Below are positions 13,563-25,335 of a DNA stretch of 64,000 nucleotides, piece after piece. The DNA comes from Lathyrus oleraceus (taxonomy: Eukaryota; Streptophyta; Magnoliopsida; Fabales; Fabaceae), in NCBI RefSeq assembly GCF_024323335.1, contig NC_066579.1, positions 132,176,354 through 132,240,353 on the forward strand. Reading direction: 5' to 3'. The position numbers were made by a program, and so were the translations under genes. Below the pieces are notes generated by a model, which did no database searches, was not told the origin of the DNA, and saw only the letters and a list, made by a program, of their open reading frames with translations. Numbering within the stretch: position 1 is the stretch's first letter; each line of letters begins with the position of its first letter.

Positions 13563-14562
13563 TATACAATAAATAGACTAAATTACAATTTTAGTCTCAT
13601 TTTATTTTTAAACAATTTTATTCTTCATTCTCAATTTTAGTCTAAAAAATATTGAAGTGTATTTTTTTTAATAAAAAATACTTTTTTGATAATGTGACAT
13701 GAGGTTTATGAGATTTTTATTTTTCATATCATTTATTTACTAAATTAAAATAAATTATCATTTTTATTAATATTTAAATTATTATTTTAATCGGAAGAAT
13801 AAATTAATGCTTAAATTATCATTTATTATAAAGGAAATACCACATCGAAGTATCCTAATCCTAGACAAGCTACACTGCCTGCTATGAAATGTCACTTATC
13901 TTATGAGTTGTGAAGCAATGAGGTAGTTGAGGTGTCAATGTATTTCATTACTTATTTGGTTTGGGTGATAAGAGTTTATAGGGTTTAGGTGAAATATGTG
14001 CAAAAATAGAGTAACATGAAGGCCCATTGGTGAGACTAATTGCTAAAAATGAATTGAAAGGAAGCATGTAGTGAGGTTTTATTAGCTGGCCACAATGCAT
14101 GAGTGATAGGGACCCTAAGGTGGGTGTGACTAATATGGATATAAATCTTACAAATGATCACATTAGTGAAATAAAAGATTCTAATTAAGGTGTGTGTTGG
14201 AATTTAATTAAGATTCAATTATATATGTCAATCCTTATGGGTTGATTTTTGTTATTACTATTACAAGATTTCAAATGATCACATTAGTGAAATAAAAGAA
14301 GTAATTATCATGCTAATTAAGTATGGAATGATATAAATAGAGTTGAGTCTGGAGAAAGGGATAGACTCTCATCTCATCTCAATATTATAAAAGTAAATTA
14401 ACGCAAAAAAGGAATAAATAAACATGTGTCAATCATACAACATGACACATCAATTTTTTTATATGATTAAAATAATATGTTTTCATTATTTTTAATCATT
14501 TAGAGTAATTTGCATGACAAAAATAATGCTTCATTTCCAACACAAATTACCCATCATCAATT

Positions 14563-14567
<5 letters not shown>
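13563..14567. other. AT-rich intergenic stretch, no gene seen
   Basis: No coding signal. A motif of about 30 bp (atgatcacattagtgaaata) occurs twice, near 14155 and 14276. Confidence 0.55.

Positions 14568-14601
<34 letters not shown>
14568..14601. repeat. (AT)n tract split by the copia insertion
   Basis: The AT run stops exactly at the TG of the copia LTR. An AT run resumes directly after the other LTR at 19711, so both are halves of one microsatellite. Confidence 0.85.
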
Positions 14602-14602
<1 letters not shown>

Positions 14603-14908
14603 GTTGGAAATCCCCTAAAATCTATGGAGAATTTCAATCAATATTAATGAACAAGATTGTAACTACCCACACAATAACATCGAAAAGAGAAGAATAATGG
14701 AGAAAGAAAGAAAGTAAAGAACGATGAAGGAGAAGAGTAACAAAATTCTGCAGAGTTTCTCTCTGCCCACAAACTGTGGAAAACTTGTTATTCACTTTGC
14801 AACTGCAAAATACTGTGAATACAATGTATTGGGAATACTCTATTCATCTTTGTTACAAAATAAGGGTTACTACCTCTATTTATAGATTTAGGTTAACTTG
14901 GACCTCAA

Positions 14909-15992
14909 TGTAAGAACAAAAATTGTTCTACAACAGATTCCATGATTTTGATGATAACAAAGGATGAAACCAAAAATGGCACCCTAACGAAAAGTTTCTA
15001 AGTGTGCAAGGTTCTAAAGAAAGAAGAAATAAATCTGATGATGTCATCAGATGCAAAACAAGATCAGATGCAAAATCTCAAGTATCAGAAGCATCTAAAG
15101 AGGAATCTCATTCAAGAAGCTCTGACTCTGGACAAAACTGCAAAGTATCAGAAGCATCTGAACATGAAGTAAAGTCTAGAAGCTCTGACTCTGAACTAAT
15201 GCCCTCTGTAAACTCTGGAAGTTATCAGCGCCATCTGAACTTTCAAGAAATAACATCAGAAGCAAGATTCTCCAGATACACGAAGACTCTAATCAAAATT
15301 GTTAATCATGATGAAGTAACGTTTAAGCCAAGTTAAAGTTCTGCAAATGGATTTCCTCAATTAGAAAGAGACGTTAATCTCCACTTCCAAGAGAGAAGAT
15401 ACTAATTGTGGTAAGTAGTCACTTCTAAGAGAAAAAGTCTACTGCAGAAGCTATTAATGGAATGGCGTAACTACATCTCAATATCCAACAGATTCAACGC
15501 TACTTCAACTCTACTTCAACTCCTATAAATAGAGAAGAAATCTCATTCAGCAATGCAAGAAATCACTAGCCAAAACTATACTGAAATTATATCACGCTCA
15601 AGAAAAACATCCTTGTTCTTCAAAGATTTTCACTAAGCTTTTGCTTATCAAGTGAAAAATTTGTTCTTAAGTTTGTAATATTTGCTTTCTTAGAAGCACT
15701 CTAGATTACACATCTTGTATCTAATTTTTATTTGATTTCCTCAAGTGACTCTTTGTAGTCTGTAGACTTGAGAGGACTAAGAGATTTTCTTCTCTCTTAG
15801 GGGTTGTTTGTAATCTTTCAAGATTAGTGGATTAAGTCCTTGTTGAAGGCGAAATCACCTTGGCCGGGTGGACTGGAGTAGCTTTGTGTTATAAGCGAAC
15901 CAGTATAAAATCATTGTGTGATTTTCATTTTGGAAAAGCGCTTATTTTTCAAACAATTCAAACCCCCCCCTTTCTTGTTTTTCTCACCTTCA
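14909..15992 (+). mobile_element. Solo LTR of a Sirevirus-like copia
   Basis: The unit starts TGTAAGAACAAAAATTGTTC, ends CACCTTCA, and is flanked on both sides by ctcaa (14904-14908 and 15993-15997), a perfect 5-bp target duplication. There is no internal region, so it formed by LTR-LTR recombination. A TATAAAT box lies at 15524-15530, giving plus orientation. The C-run before the end (15963-15970) and the opening text are typical of Sirevirus/SIRE LTRs. The open frame at 15004-15336 is a repeat-rich part of the LTR (agctctgactctg units at about 15117 and 15180), not a gene. Confidence 0.93.
15524..15530 (+). promoter_or_regulatory. TATA box of the solo LTR
   Basis: TATAAAT followed by agagaagaaatc, at the usual U3 position of a copia LTR. 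Confidence 0.5.
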
Positions 15993-16119
15993 CTCAAGTC
16001 AAACCCCAAAACTATAAAAGCCCAAAATTATAAAAGTCCAAAATAGCTAACACTACTCAACACATTGGATGGTTTGACACTTCCTTGCTTTGTCGAGCAA
16101 CCTGCTTCGACACAAGGAA

Positions 16120-18269
16120 TTACAATTCAACATACCACCTAACTCTTGTGTCTAAGCTATCTACATTCACTATATCTCTTAGCCTTCTAAACACTTTGAC
16201 CTGCACTCCCTTCGTCATGATGTTTGCTATCTGATTCTCAGTTCTGCAGTGTTCCACTTTCTTATTCCCATCTACTACTTGCTCTCGAAGATAATGGAAC
16301 CTCATTTCTATGTGATTGCTTCGACCATGTTTCACAAACCCAGCTGGTTGTGCAACATAAACTTCTTCTTCTAAGGGGTCATTCAAGAATGCACATTTCA
16401 CATCCATCTGACACATCTGCATGTTGTTCGTGTTTGCTAGACCAACAACCAACCTGATTGCTTTGATCCTAGCAACAGGTACAAAAATTTCATCAAAGTC
16501 GATTCCTTCTTTCTGAAGAAATCCTTTCGCCACAAGTCTCGCCTTGTGTCGAGTCACTTCTCCTTTGGGATTCAACTTCACCTTGTATACGCACTTCACA
16601 TCGATTGCCTTCTTGTTTGGGGGCAATTCGACAAGTGACCAGGTGTTGTTGACTTCGATTGACTTCATCTTTTCATCCATTGCTTTCATCCACTTCGAAT
16701 CTTTCAATGCCTGAGTTGCATTGACGGGTTTGACATCTGCGCAGAAAGCATAATGGACCAGCTCACCTTCTTCATCGATCACATCAGTTGATGTAATCAC
16801 ACATTCTTGCAATCTTGCAGGCATGTGTCTTGTTCTCTGAGGTCTGCTCGTACTTGCTTCACCTCTAATTTCTTCCTGTCGAACTTCTCTTTTGACTTCA
16901 CTAGCTGGTTCATCACAAAAGATTTTCACTGGATCTTTCTTGACATTCTCAGTCCAATCCCACTCCTTAAGCTCATCTATGATCATGTCCCTGTTGATCA
17001 CTACTTGCTTATTCACTGGGTCGAACAACTTGTGTCCTTCAGTCGAATGATATCCTATCAGGATCATCTGACTGGACTTGTCATCAAGTTTTCTTCTCAA
17101 CTGATCTGGCACATGTCTATGTGTTATAGATCCAAACACCCTCAGATGACTCAAGCTAGGCTTGACACCAGACCAACATTCTTCTGGCGTGATTCCTTCT
17201 AGCTTCTTCGTCGGACATTTGTTCAGGATATATGTCGCAGTCGACACAGCTTCTCCCCATAATTCTTTGGGTAGATGCTTGTCTTTCGACATACTTCTAA
17301 CCATATTCATAATGGTTCTATTCTTCCTTTCTGCGACTCCATTCTGCTATGGAGTGTAGGGTGGTACCACCTCATGCACAATCCTTTATTTCACACATAA
17401 TGCATCGAAGTCTTTCGACACATATTCTCCACCACCATCAGTCCTCAAAATCTTAATCTTTCGACCGCTCTGTCTTTCGACCATAGATTTAAACTTGGCA
17501 AATATCTCGATCACTTCACTTTTCTTATGGATCAAGTAAGACCACAGTTTTCGACTGAAATCATCGATGAATGTAACAAAGTATTTGTTACCTCCAATCG
17601 AATCCACCTGGAAAGGGCCACATACATCAGAGTATATGACTTCAAGAATTTCCTTCGACCTGCTTCCTGCATCCTTACTGAAGTTGTTCTTATGCTGCTT
17701 CGCTTGCACGCATTCTTCACACACTTCGTTTGGAATATCGATTTCTGGTAATCCTGAAACCATATTTCTTCTCTTCAAATCTCTGATGTCTTTGAAATTG
17801 AGATGACCAAGTCTATAATGCCATGTCCATTCATCTCTGCTGGCTGTTGTTGCAAGGCACTTATGGTCCATCACATTAAGCTCAATCTTGAAGGTTCTAT
17901 TCTGATACATTGGAGCCTTCAAGATCAACCTTCCATTTGAGTTGAGAACTCTCATCATCTTGTCTTTGATCGACACTTTATAGTTCTTTTCGACTAACTG
18001 CCCTATGCTGAGCAAATTACTCTTCATGCCTGGTATGTATAACACATTTGAAATTATTGACCTCTTGCCATCTTTCCTCATAATTAGAACATCACCAACA
18101 CCTTCAGCTGCTAGAGTGTTGTCATTTGCAAATTTCACCATGTTCTTCATTGAGGGCTTTATGTTGACAAACCAGTCTTTCCTTCCAGACATGTGTGATG
18201 AGCATCCTGAGTCCAAGTACCACTGGTCCTCGTATCTCTCTTCTTCTCTTGTTGTAACCATCAACAACG
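16120..18269 (-). pseudogene. copia pol with internal RT deletion
   Basis: Reading from 18269 there is an aspartic protease (WYLDSGCSSHMSG), the gag-pre-integrase zinc region (WHYRLGHLNF.. CEECVQAKQH) and the integrase core (IYSDVCGPF, FIDDFSR, RTDGGGEY). The frame has a TAA at 17383-17385 and a TAG at 17347-17349 inside the integrase. It resumes through [11 protein letters not shown] into the start of RT ([32 protein letters not shown]). Near 16320 it jumps in frame from that point to the RNase H tail ([14 protein letters not shown]). This removes the RT core with YVDD and most of RNase H. The frame ends a few codons into the 3' LTR. It can only be mobilised, if at all, in trans. Confidence 0.9.
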
Positions 18270-19235
18270 TCTCTTCTTCTTCTTCTTCATGTTTCGCCAG
18301 CTTTGCATAAGTTTCTTGATTCTTCTGCTTTTCTGGACAATCACTAGAATAGTGACCATACCTTTGACAATTGTAACACTGAATGTGACTCTTGTATGGC
18401 TTTTGACCACCACCTCTTCCTCTACCTGCAACACCACCTCTTTGGTTGCCTTGGTTCCAGGGTTTTCTCTGATTCGACCAGTTTCCTTCTTGCTGATTTC
18501 GACCAGTCGAATTGTTGTAACCTCCTCTGCCTTTGTTGCCTTCCAGTTTCCTTTGCCTTTTCTTTCTTTTGTTGATTGAGCCTGCAAAGCGATATCACTC
18601 TTTGACTTTCCTGCAGCTCTTTCAGCCATTCTTTGTTCATGAGATTCAAGCGTCCCTTGAAGCTCTTCCTTTGTCAATTTTGACAAATCTTTCGACTCTT
18701 CTATGGCTACTACCACGTGGTCGAACTTTGGAGCGAACGACCTTAAGATCTTTCCAACAACAGATCTTGATGTCAACAGTTCTCCACATACCTTGATTTG
18801 ATTCACTAGCTTCGTAACCTTCGTGAAAAAATAAGTTATGCTTTCATTGTCTTCCATTTGAAGAAATTCATGCGTTCTTTTGTGAGTTTGTAACCTCACC
18901 TTTTTCACCTTCTCCGCGCCTCCAAACGATTTCCCCAAAATTTCCCATGCTTCTTTCGCCGACTCTGCATCATTAACCTTTTCTAAGTTATTTGTATCAA
19001 CATATTGATGGATTATAAAGAGAGATTTATAATCTTTCTTCTTCAATTCTTTATGTACGGCCTTTTCTTGATTTGTCACGGGTTCTGCAAACGTTTCTAC
19101 TCCTTCCTTCACAAGATCCCAAAGATCTTGATAACAGAATACAACCTTTATCTGCTTGCACCAATTCTCATAATTGTTATTCTTGAGAATCGGAAGATTT
19201 GTTGGAAAATGTTCGTTTGGATGATTCGTTGCCAT
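18261..19235 (-). pseudogene. copia gag with one frameshift
   Basis: From ATG at 19235: a UBN2-type capsid domain (NYENWCKQIKVVF, AKEAWEILGKSF, QTHKRTHEFLQM) up to about residue 200, followed by a Gly/Arg/Asn-rich linker. At about 18541 a missing base shifts the frame. The zinc knuckle CYNCQRYGHYSSDC is then found in the downstream frame at about 18336-18378, which leads straight into protease. The capsid part is well conserved. This is the particle-forming protein of the retrotransposon. Confidence 0.87.
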
Positions 19236-19269
19236 GGTGATTTTCTTCCCACGAATCGATTAAACTGGA

Positions 19270-19282
19270 GCTCTTGATACCA
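19270..19282 (-). other. Primer binding site, initiator tRNA-Met
   Basis: On the minus strand, TGGTATCAAGAGC begins two bases after the 5' LTR. It matches the tRNA-iMet complement apart from one extra A. Confidence 0.9.
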
Positions 19283-19284
19283 GA

Positions 19285-20399
<1,115 letters not shown>

Positions 20400-22020
20400 G
20401 CCATAACTTAATATGATTCCTTCATGATTTCAGTTTGGTTGTGTAGTAGTTGACATTTAGCTATGGATGAAGGGGAAGCATGATTGTTGGTCTTGGGATG
20501 AATTGGGTGTAAATGTTTGTGACTAAAAAAAAGGGATTTGTGGTTGGGATGAATTAGGTGTAAATATTTGTGATTGAAAAAAAGGGATTTGTGGTTGGGG
20601 TGTTTGGAAGTTGTGTTCTTGAGGTGTGGGTTGTGTGAATGAGTATTAGTTATAGTGGATGGTACGTGGTGTTTCTGGTTGGGTGTATGATGTTGAGGGG
20701 GTAAAAATTGGGTTTTCTTGTTGGGTGCTGTAGGGAGTTGGGTAAAATGATGGGTATTATTGATGGTAGTGTTGGCTTGGGGTACAAGGTGGTTATGTTG
20801 GGTTGAAAGGTTGGGTGTTAAAGATAGGTTATTGGGTTTAAGTGTATGTGGATGGTCTGATGTGTTGGAAGTTTGAAGATGAGGGTTGGTTATGAGGGTC
20901 AAACAGTAATCTATTTTGTGATAAATACAAACTTGACACATATCTATACCAATTCAAGTATTCCCTACTCGGTTTAAATTATCTTGGCATGATATAGCCT
21001 TGTAAGACTGTATTCCAACAGTTTTTCCATTGATGACGCTCTTGTCTAAAATGGTCTTTCAAATTTATAAAATTCCATTGGTCGGTCGCTCAACTTGTGT
21101 GATACTCCTTCATGCATCTAGGAAGAACCCGTATGTCTTGTTGGAGTTTAACCTTTTTTTGAATGATGCATTTCAATAATTATGTAGATTAGAAGCATTG
21201 TTGAACTCCACGTGTCACTTTTAGTGTGATCCTCATATCCAAGTCCAATATAAGGCTTTCATACAAGTTGTTGAATAAATTTAAATGATTAGTCAAATAA
21301 ATTATAAATAAACTTTAAATATTAGTAGTTTAGTCTTAAAGATGATAAATCATCTGCCTCAAAATAATCGAAAAACGTCTGATATCCAGGAACATAATGA
21401 TGGAGTATTTTTTCGTAAATCATTCCATATGCAAACCATTTAAAAAGAAATAGTTATTCGAAAAATACACACAAAAAATATATTTAAAAAATAATTTATT
21501 TTAAACATACTTGGTCACATATGGAAATTGTAATGGATTGATATTGTTTGGTGACAGTCTCGGCATCTTGGACCATCCCCAAGCTTGAAGTAAGACTCCA
21601 TAACCAGCAAAATTATGCATATTTGTTTAGCGCATCTACACAAGTTTCTATATACTCACGCTAAAGTTGCAACGCCCCAACTATATCTACTTATTTTATC
21701 TATGTCTTCTAATAATGGTAAAAATGGAATATGTATAGTGTTACCATTAGTATTAGGAAATAATAAGCTAGCAAAAAGCAATAAAAGATAAATTATAGTT
21801 TTTCTAAGTTTTTGTTTGACGGTGGAAAAATTCTCGTCTAATTACATATTGTTATGATGGATCTTGAGCCAAGTTATTTTAATAATTTGGCCTTTTCTAT
21901 CTATGTCCTTCAATTCTACCCCCAATAATTCTTCAGCCCTAGTATATGTCACATTTGTGGGTCCAACAATAGTTCTTTGGCCTTTTCTATCGTTATAATG
22001 TGTTGTTTTTTGAATACAAA
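20400..22020 (-). pseudogene. Plant-mobile-domain (PMD/MAIN-like) gene relic
   Basis: Scattered minus-strand segments keep the order of the PMD fold. Near 21990-21842 is GPTNVTYTRAEELLGVELKD ending in KITWLK. Near 21630-21505 is AGYGVLLQAWGWSKMPRLSP. Near 21430-21340 is MIYEKILHHYVPGYQTFFDY, and near 21200-20930 are QWNFINLKDHFRQERHQW and SREYLNWYRYV. Stops and frameshifts separate or interrupt them, so it is not translatable as it stands. PMD proteins occur both as host genes (MAIN, MAIL) and inside plant transposons. The 177-residue Thr/Asn/His/Pro-rich frame at 20941-20408 is the shifted tail. No clear LTRs or terminal repeats surround it, so whether it is a gene or transposon cargo is open. 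Confidence 0.6.
20493..20603. repeat. 51-bp minisatellite, two copies
   Basis: ttgggatgaattgggtgt starts at 20493 and its second copy at 20544. The period is a multiple of three and gives a 17-residue repeat (HPNHKSLFFnHKyLHlI) in the minus-strand tail frame of the PMD relic. Confidence 0.8.
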
Positions 22021-22031
22021 GATGTTTCACA

Positions 22032-22034
<3 letters not shown>

Positions 22035-22089
<55 letters not shown>

Positions 22090-22139
22090 CAAGAATCCAA
22101 TTTTCACAAAACGAACAATAACACGTATAAAACACACAC

Positions 22140-22199
<60 letters not shown>

Positions 22200-22250
22200 A
22201 GAATCCAATTTTCACAAAACGAACAACAACACGTATAAAACAACAACACA
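22035..22250. repeat. Duplicated (AT)n plus 55-bp unit
   Basis: Two AT tracts (22035-22087 and 22143-22193) are each followed by an almost identical unit beginning aacaagaatccaattttcac (22088 and 22196). Offset is 108 bp. Confidence 0.9.
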
Positions 22251-22285
22251 TACAACAGATAAAAACACTTGACACCATAGCATTT

Positions 22286-22581
22286 CTAAGAGATTACAAA
22301 TATCAAAATAATATCATCTATTGCAGACATCATATCCCTGACATCAACGTCATCTTTAACTCGCATCCACATACGCTGGATATCATTGTTGTCTTTTACA
22401 ACAAAAATGTACGAAACAAGTCTCTCAATACTTCTAATTCTTTCACCATCACTAATTTCTCCGTCTAACCAACGAATCAAGTTCCTCTCTAGTTTCTCCA
22501 AACTTTGTATGTTCCAAAAAAAACATCTTCATCGGAGGCTTGACTCTCGAATAAATAACATGTTCGTTGCAGTGATTCATG
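22286..22581 (-). CDS. Unrecognised ORF, about 98 codons, no ATG at its start
   Basis: The frame is open from a stop at 22582-22584 down to 22286; the first ATG in it is at 22501. The sequence is charged and not low-complexity: VFFWNIQSLEKLERNLIRW near the start, then ERIRSIERLVSYIF and MRVKDDVDVRDMMSAIDD. I recall similar short predicted proteins in legume genomes but cannot name a family. A TATA-like box lies about 80 bp upstream on the same strand. It sits upstream of the PMD relic in the same orientation, so it may be a first exon of the same unit or a separate decayed gene. Confidence 0.35.
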
Positions 22582-22651
22582 TTAGAACAAATTATCGATA
22601 AAAAGTTATAAGAAACCGAGAAGGGATGTGAAAAAAAGAATCACGTCACAC

Positions 22652-22662
22652 CTCTATTTATA
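22652..22662 (-). promoter_or_regulatory. Possible TATA box
   Basis: TATAAATAGAG on the minus strand, about 70-80 bp upstream of the open frame at 22581. Position fits a promoter, but no other support exists. Confidence 0.3.
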
Positions 22663-23119
22663 TCGGATTTGTCACGTTTATCCGCCAAAACATTTGGCAA
22701 ACTCATTATAGATAAATCAAATCAACCACCAAATGTAATGTCGGACATGTACTTATATAATAAAAAATATAAAGCAACTATCAATTGCAGTTCTGAGTAT
22801 GTACTTAAATATAAAGTAATTGTCATAGATTTTGTAGTTTTTGGTTTGGTATTATCACATTGTCTTTTGATGCTACTTTGTGTTTGGTTATGTGTTCTTT
22901 GATTTCTTCACCGTGAAAGAGGGGGACATATCATATGGAACTATAATTACTTGGTCATCATTAAGGTTTCAATCATGTTCATCTTCAAAGATTGAGGCTT
23001 TTGACTCTTTACTGTATTTTTTAATTTGTTGTTGCTCATAATGTTGTATTTGGAAATCTGATGTTTGTTTTAGAAAATAGATGTTTGTTTTTATTGTTTA
23101 AATTTGTTACTCTGTGTGT
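22663..23119. other. Spacer, no gene seen
   Basis: Open frames are short and lack recognisable motifs. Confidence 0.5.
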
Positions 23120-23610
23120 GTTGATGTTAGATGTTAAGTTTAGAGTAAAAGTTTGCTACTAATTTTCTTAGTTACAAATGTCCAATTAAAAAGAGTTATT
23201 GAAAGAAATGAAAATGGACAAATTGGATTGGAAAGTGTCCTTAGTAGACAAAGATATTCTAATGATAAAAGTGGACTTTGTTATTCAAAATTTGACAATC
23301 CAAGTACTAGTAAAATCATCTTTGTTAAGGTAAATGACCAATCCAATAAAGAGAAAGTGAATAAAGTACAAAATGTTCATTATCATCCTAAGAAAATATT
23401 TGTTAGAAAACAATCTTATGTTCCTTGATATATAAGCAACTTTGTTCCTACATGTTTTTATTATGGTTTAATAGGTCACACACCTAATGCTTTTTAAGAA
23501 AGGAATTTTTGTGTTGCTAGTGGGAATTATGTATAGATCAATAAAGGAACTAATCATCAAGGACCCAAGGCACGTTGGATACCTAACAAATCTTAATTTG
23601 TTTTGTAGGT
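23120..23610 (+). pseudogene. copia gag/pol scrap with degenerate zinc knuckle
   Basis: Plus-strand frames include DKSGLCYSKFDNPSTSK, then FVPTCFYYGLIGHTPNAF, a CCHC knuckle whose second and last cysteines are replaced, and KGTNHQGPKARWIPNKS. The succession knuckle - KGTN.GPKA.W.PN is typical of the gag-protease linker of Sirevirus/SIRE copia elements. Stops occur at about 23428, 23497 and 23536. No protease or LTR follows. Confidence 0.6.
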
Positions 23611-23631
23611 TTGCTTGAAAACCCCTCACTA

Positions 23632-23790
23632 CTACAAATAACCCCATTTCACCTCGGATGCGAAGGAGATATAACCTCGGTTACACAGGCAAGGTAATGA
23701 AGGGCGACATGAAAATGTACCATTTTACCCCTCGATTTTTGAATAACCGAGGGGAAATGTGGCACTAGTCATGGGTTTGATCCCCAACAA
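23632..23790. mobile_element. CACTA-like terminus with subterminal repeats
   Basis: CACTACTACAAATAACCCC is followed by closely spaced acctcgg / aaccgagggg motifs on both strands, the arrangement of CACTA (En/Spm) element ends. A matching opposite end was not identified. Confidence 0.45.
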
Positions 23791-23989
23791 CTACATTTTT
23801 TGGATTTTCAAATTTGCGCTACTTTTTACCTAGGTTTTTAACAATAATCGATGGGTTAAGTCCTATTTACAAAATTTTATTTTTAACCTCTTTTTTTCGT
23901 TTTAATCTGTAAAACATCAAATTTTTTGATAAATTCTAAATCTTCTTCATCACCATCATCATTAACACCAATACCAACAACAAAAACAA

Positions 23990-24172
23990 AATCAATAGAA
24001 TCCTTAAACATTAAATCTCAACAAAAACAACAAAAACAACAACAACAACAATAACAACAACAACCAAACCCATGGAATCTTTAGACATTAAATCTCAACA
24101 ACAACAACAACAACAACAACCAAAACAACAACAACATATAAACAAAATCAATAGAACAACAACAACAACAAA
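23990..24172. repeat. (CAA)n-rich repeat with duplicated block
   Basis: Runs of caacaacaa alternate with a repeated block: gaatccttaaacattaaatc (23998) and gaatctttagacattaaatc (24076), period about 78 bp. Confidence 0.85.
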
Positions 24173-24625
24173 TTTACTTGATATTGTAGTTATATCAAGT
24201 AAAATGTTTAATATTGTTGTTGTTGTTTAATATTAAAATGTATGTCAGTACATAACTTTACTCTCACTTGGTTCTAATTTACAATCTTATTTAGATAATA
24301 AAAAATTAATATTTATTTTATTGTGTTGTGGTTATTTTTCACTTCATGTCCACTTGATAATTTTCTTTAACAGATTACATCATGGTGAAGATTTTTCACC
24401 TCGCTCAAAATAGTATCATAAAGAAACATACTTATGAGAGATTTGAACCTAAAATTTTTCACCTTAGACTTAAACTCATTAAAAATGATTAACTATATTC
24501 TTAATCAAGGTTCCTATAGTGCTACTAATTGGTGAAAAGTGTGTAAATGCTCTCCTTGTAATAAGATGACATTGTTTATGTTTGTCATAATTACATATAC
24601 TGTGTTTTCATTTATCAGGTTCTAC

Positions 24626-24677
24626 TTCCTCCAGTTAAATTAGTATGGAGGTTCCTCCAATTAAATTAGTATGGAGG
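24626..24677. repeat. 26-bp tandem repeat, two copies
   Basis: ttcctccagttaaattagta starts at 24626 and 24652, with one mismatch. Each unit also carries its own inverted cctcca/tggagg ends. Confidence 0.85.
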
Positions 24678-25125
24678 ATCCTAAATTCTACATTTGAAAT
24701 AGATTGGGATGATTGCAAAATAATTGTCTCCTAATCCATAATCTAAACACATAAAAAGCGATTTTATGACACTTGTGGGATAAGTAATGAATGAGATTCT
24801 TTTGTACAAGATAGCTAAATAATGTTTTGGGATGTGAAGAATATCAATGTTTTGACTAGTATGCATGATGAAAGTTGTCTTGAGGTGAATACGACTTGTT
24901 CTTTTTGTATATTTGTGTATTTTAGAATGAAGATGTTTATTATAATTTATTATTGATGATGATGTATTGTTATTAGTTATAACGCTTAGAGACACATTGA
25001 ATGATAAATGCAATGTTGTTATATCATTATTAACTAGTCTATTTTGTCAAGGTATTTTTCTTGAATTTTTTTTCAAATTAAGCATATTATAGTTGTCATT
25101 ATTTTTTAAAAAAATAAAGTGATAC

Positions 25126-25335
25126 TATTGTGGCGGTTAAAACCGACATTAGTTACCAAAAAAACCCGCCATTTTATTACAACTATAGGTGTGCCGCGTT
25201 CTTTTGAAAACCGCCATTTCATACTTAGCGGCAACCAAATATACTGTTTGGAAAACGCCATTTTGTAAATTGTGGCTTTTGAAACCGTCATAATATTCAT
25301 ATTTTGACCGCCACAATTTAGCTGTTTTTTTAGTG
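25126..25335. mobile_element. MITE or CACTA-like end with GCGG motifs
   Basis: attgtggcggttaaaa at 25126 is inverted as ttttgaccgccacaatt near 25300-25316. Between them, accgccat-like motifs recur about every 40 bp (25165, 25210, 25258, 25285). The sequence ends ttttttTAGTG at 25335, which would be a CACTA 3' end. Either a MITE of about 190 bp or the right end of a CACTA element; the inverted ends do not match the one at 23632. Confidence 0.45.

Larger units (their letters stand above)
14602..16132 (-). repeat. 3' LTR of the copia element, interrupted
   Basis: Two parts (14602-14908 and 15993-16132) together match the LTR at 19285-19710. The gap is filled by a 1084-bp solo LTR and one copy of its target duplication. 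Net LTR length is about 442 bp. A second ataaaag-cccaaaa unit near 16015 explains the 16-bp length excess over the other LTR. Confidence 0.92.

Noticed and set aside
15004..15336. 110-codon Ser/Lys-rich ORF
   Set aside because: Lies within a solo LTR and reflects its internal short repeats; no domain.
24681..25013. 110-codon minus-strand ORF
   Set aside because: Composition is AT-driven and it matches no motif; treated as a chance frame.
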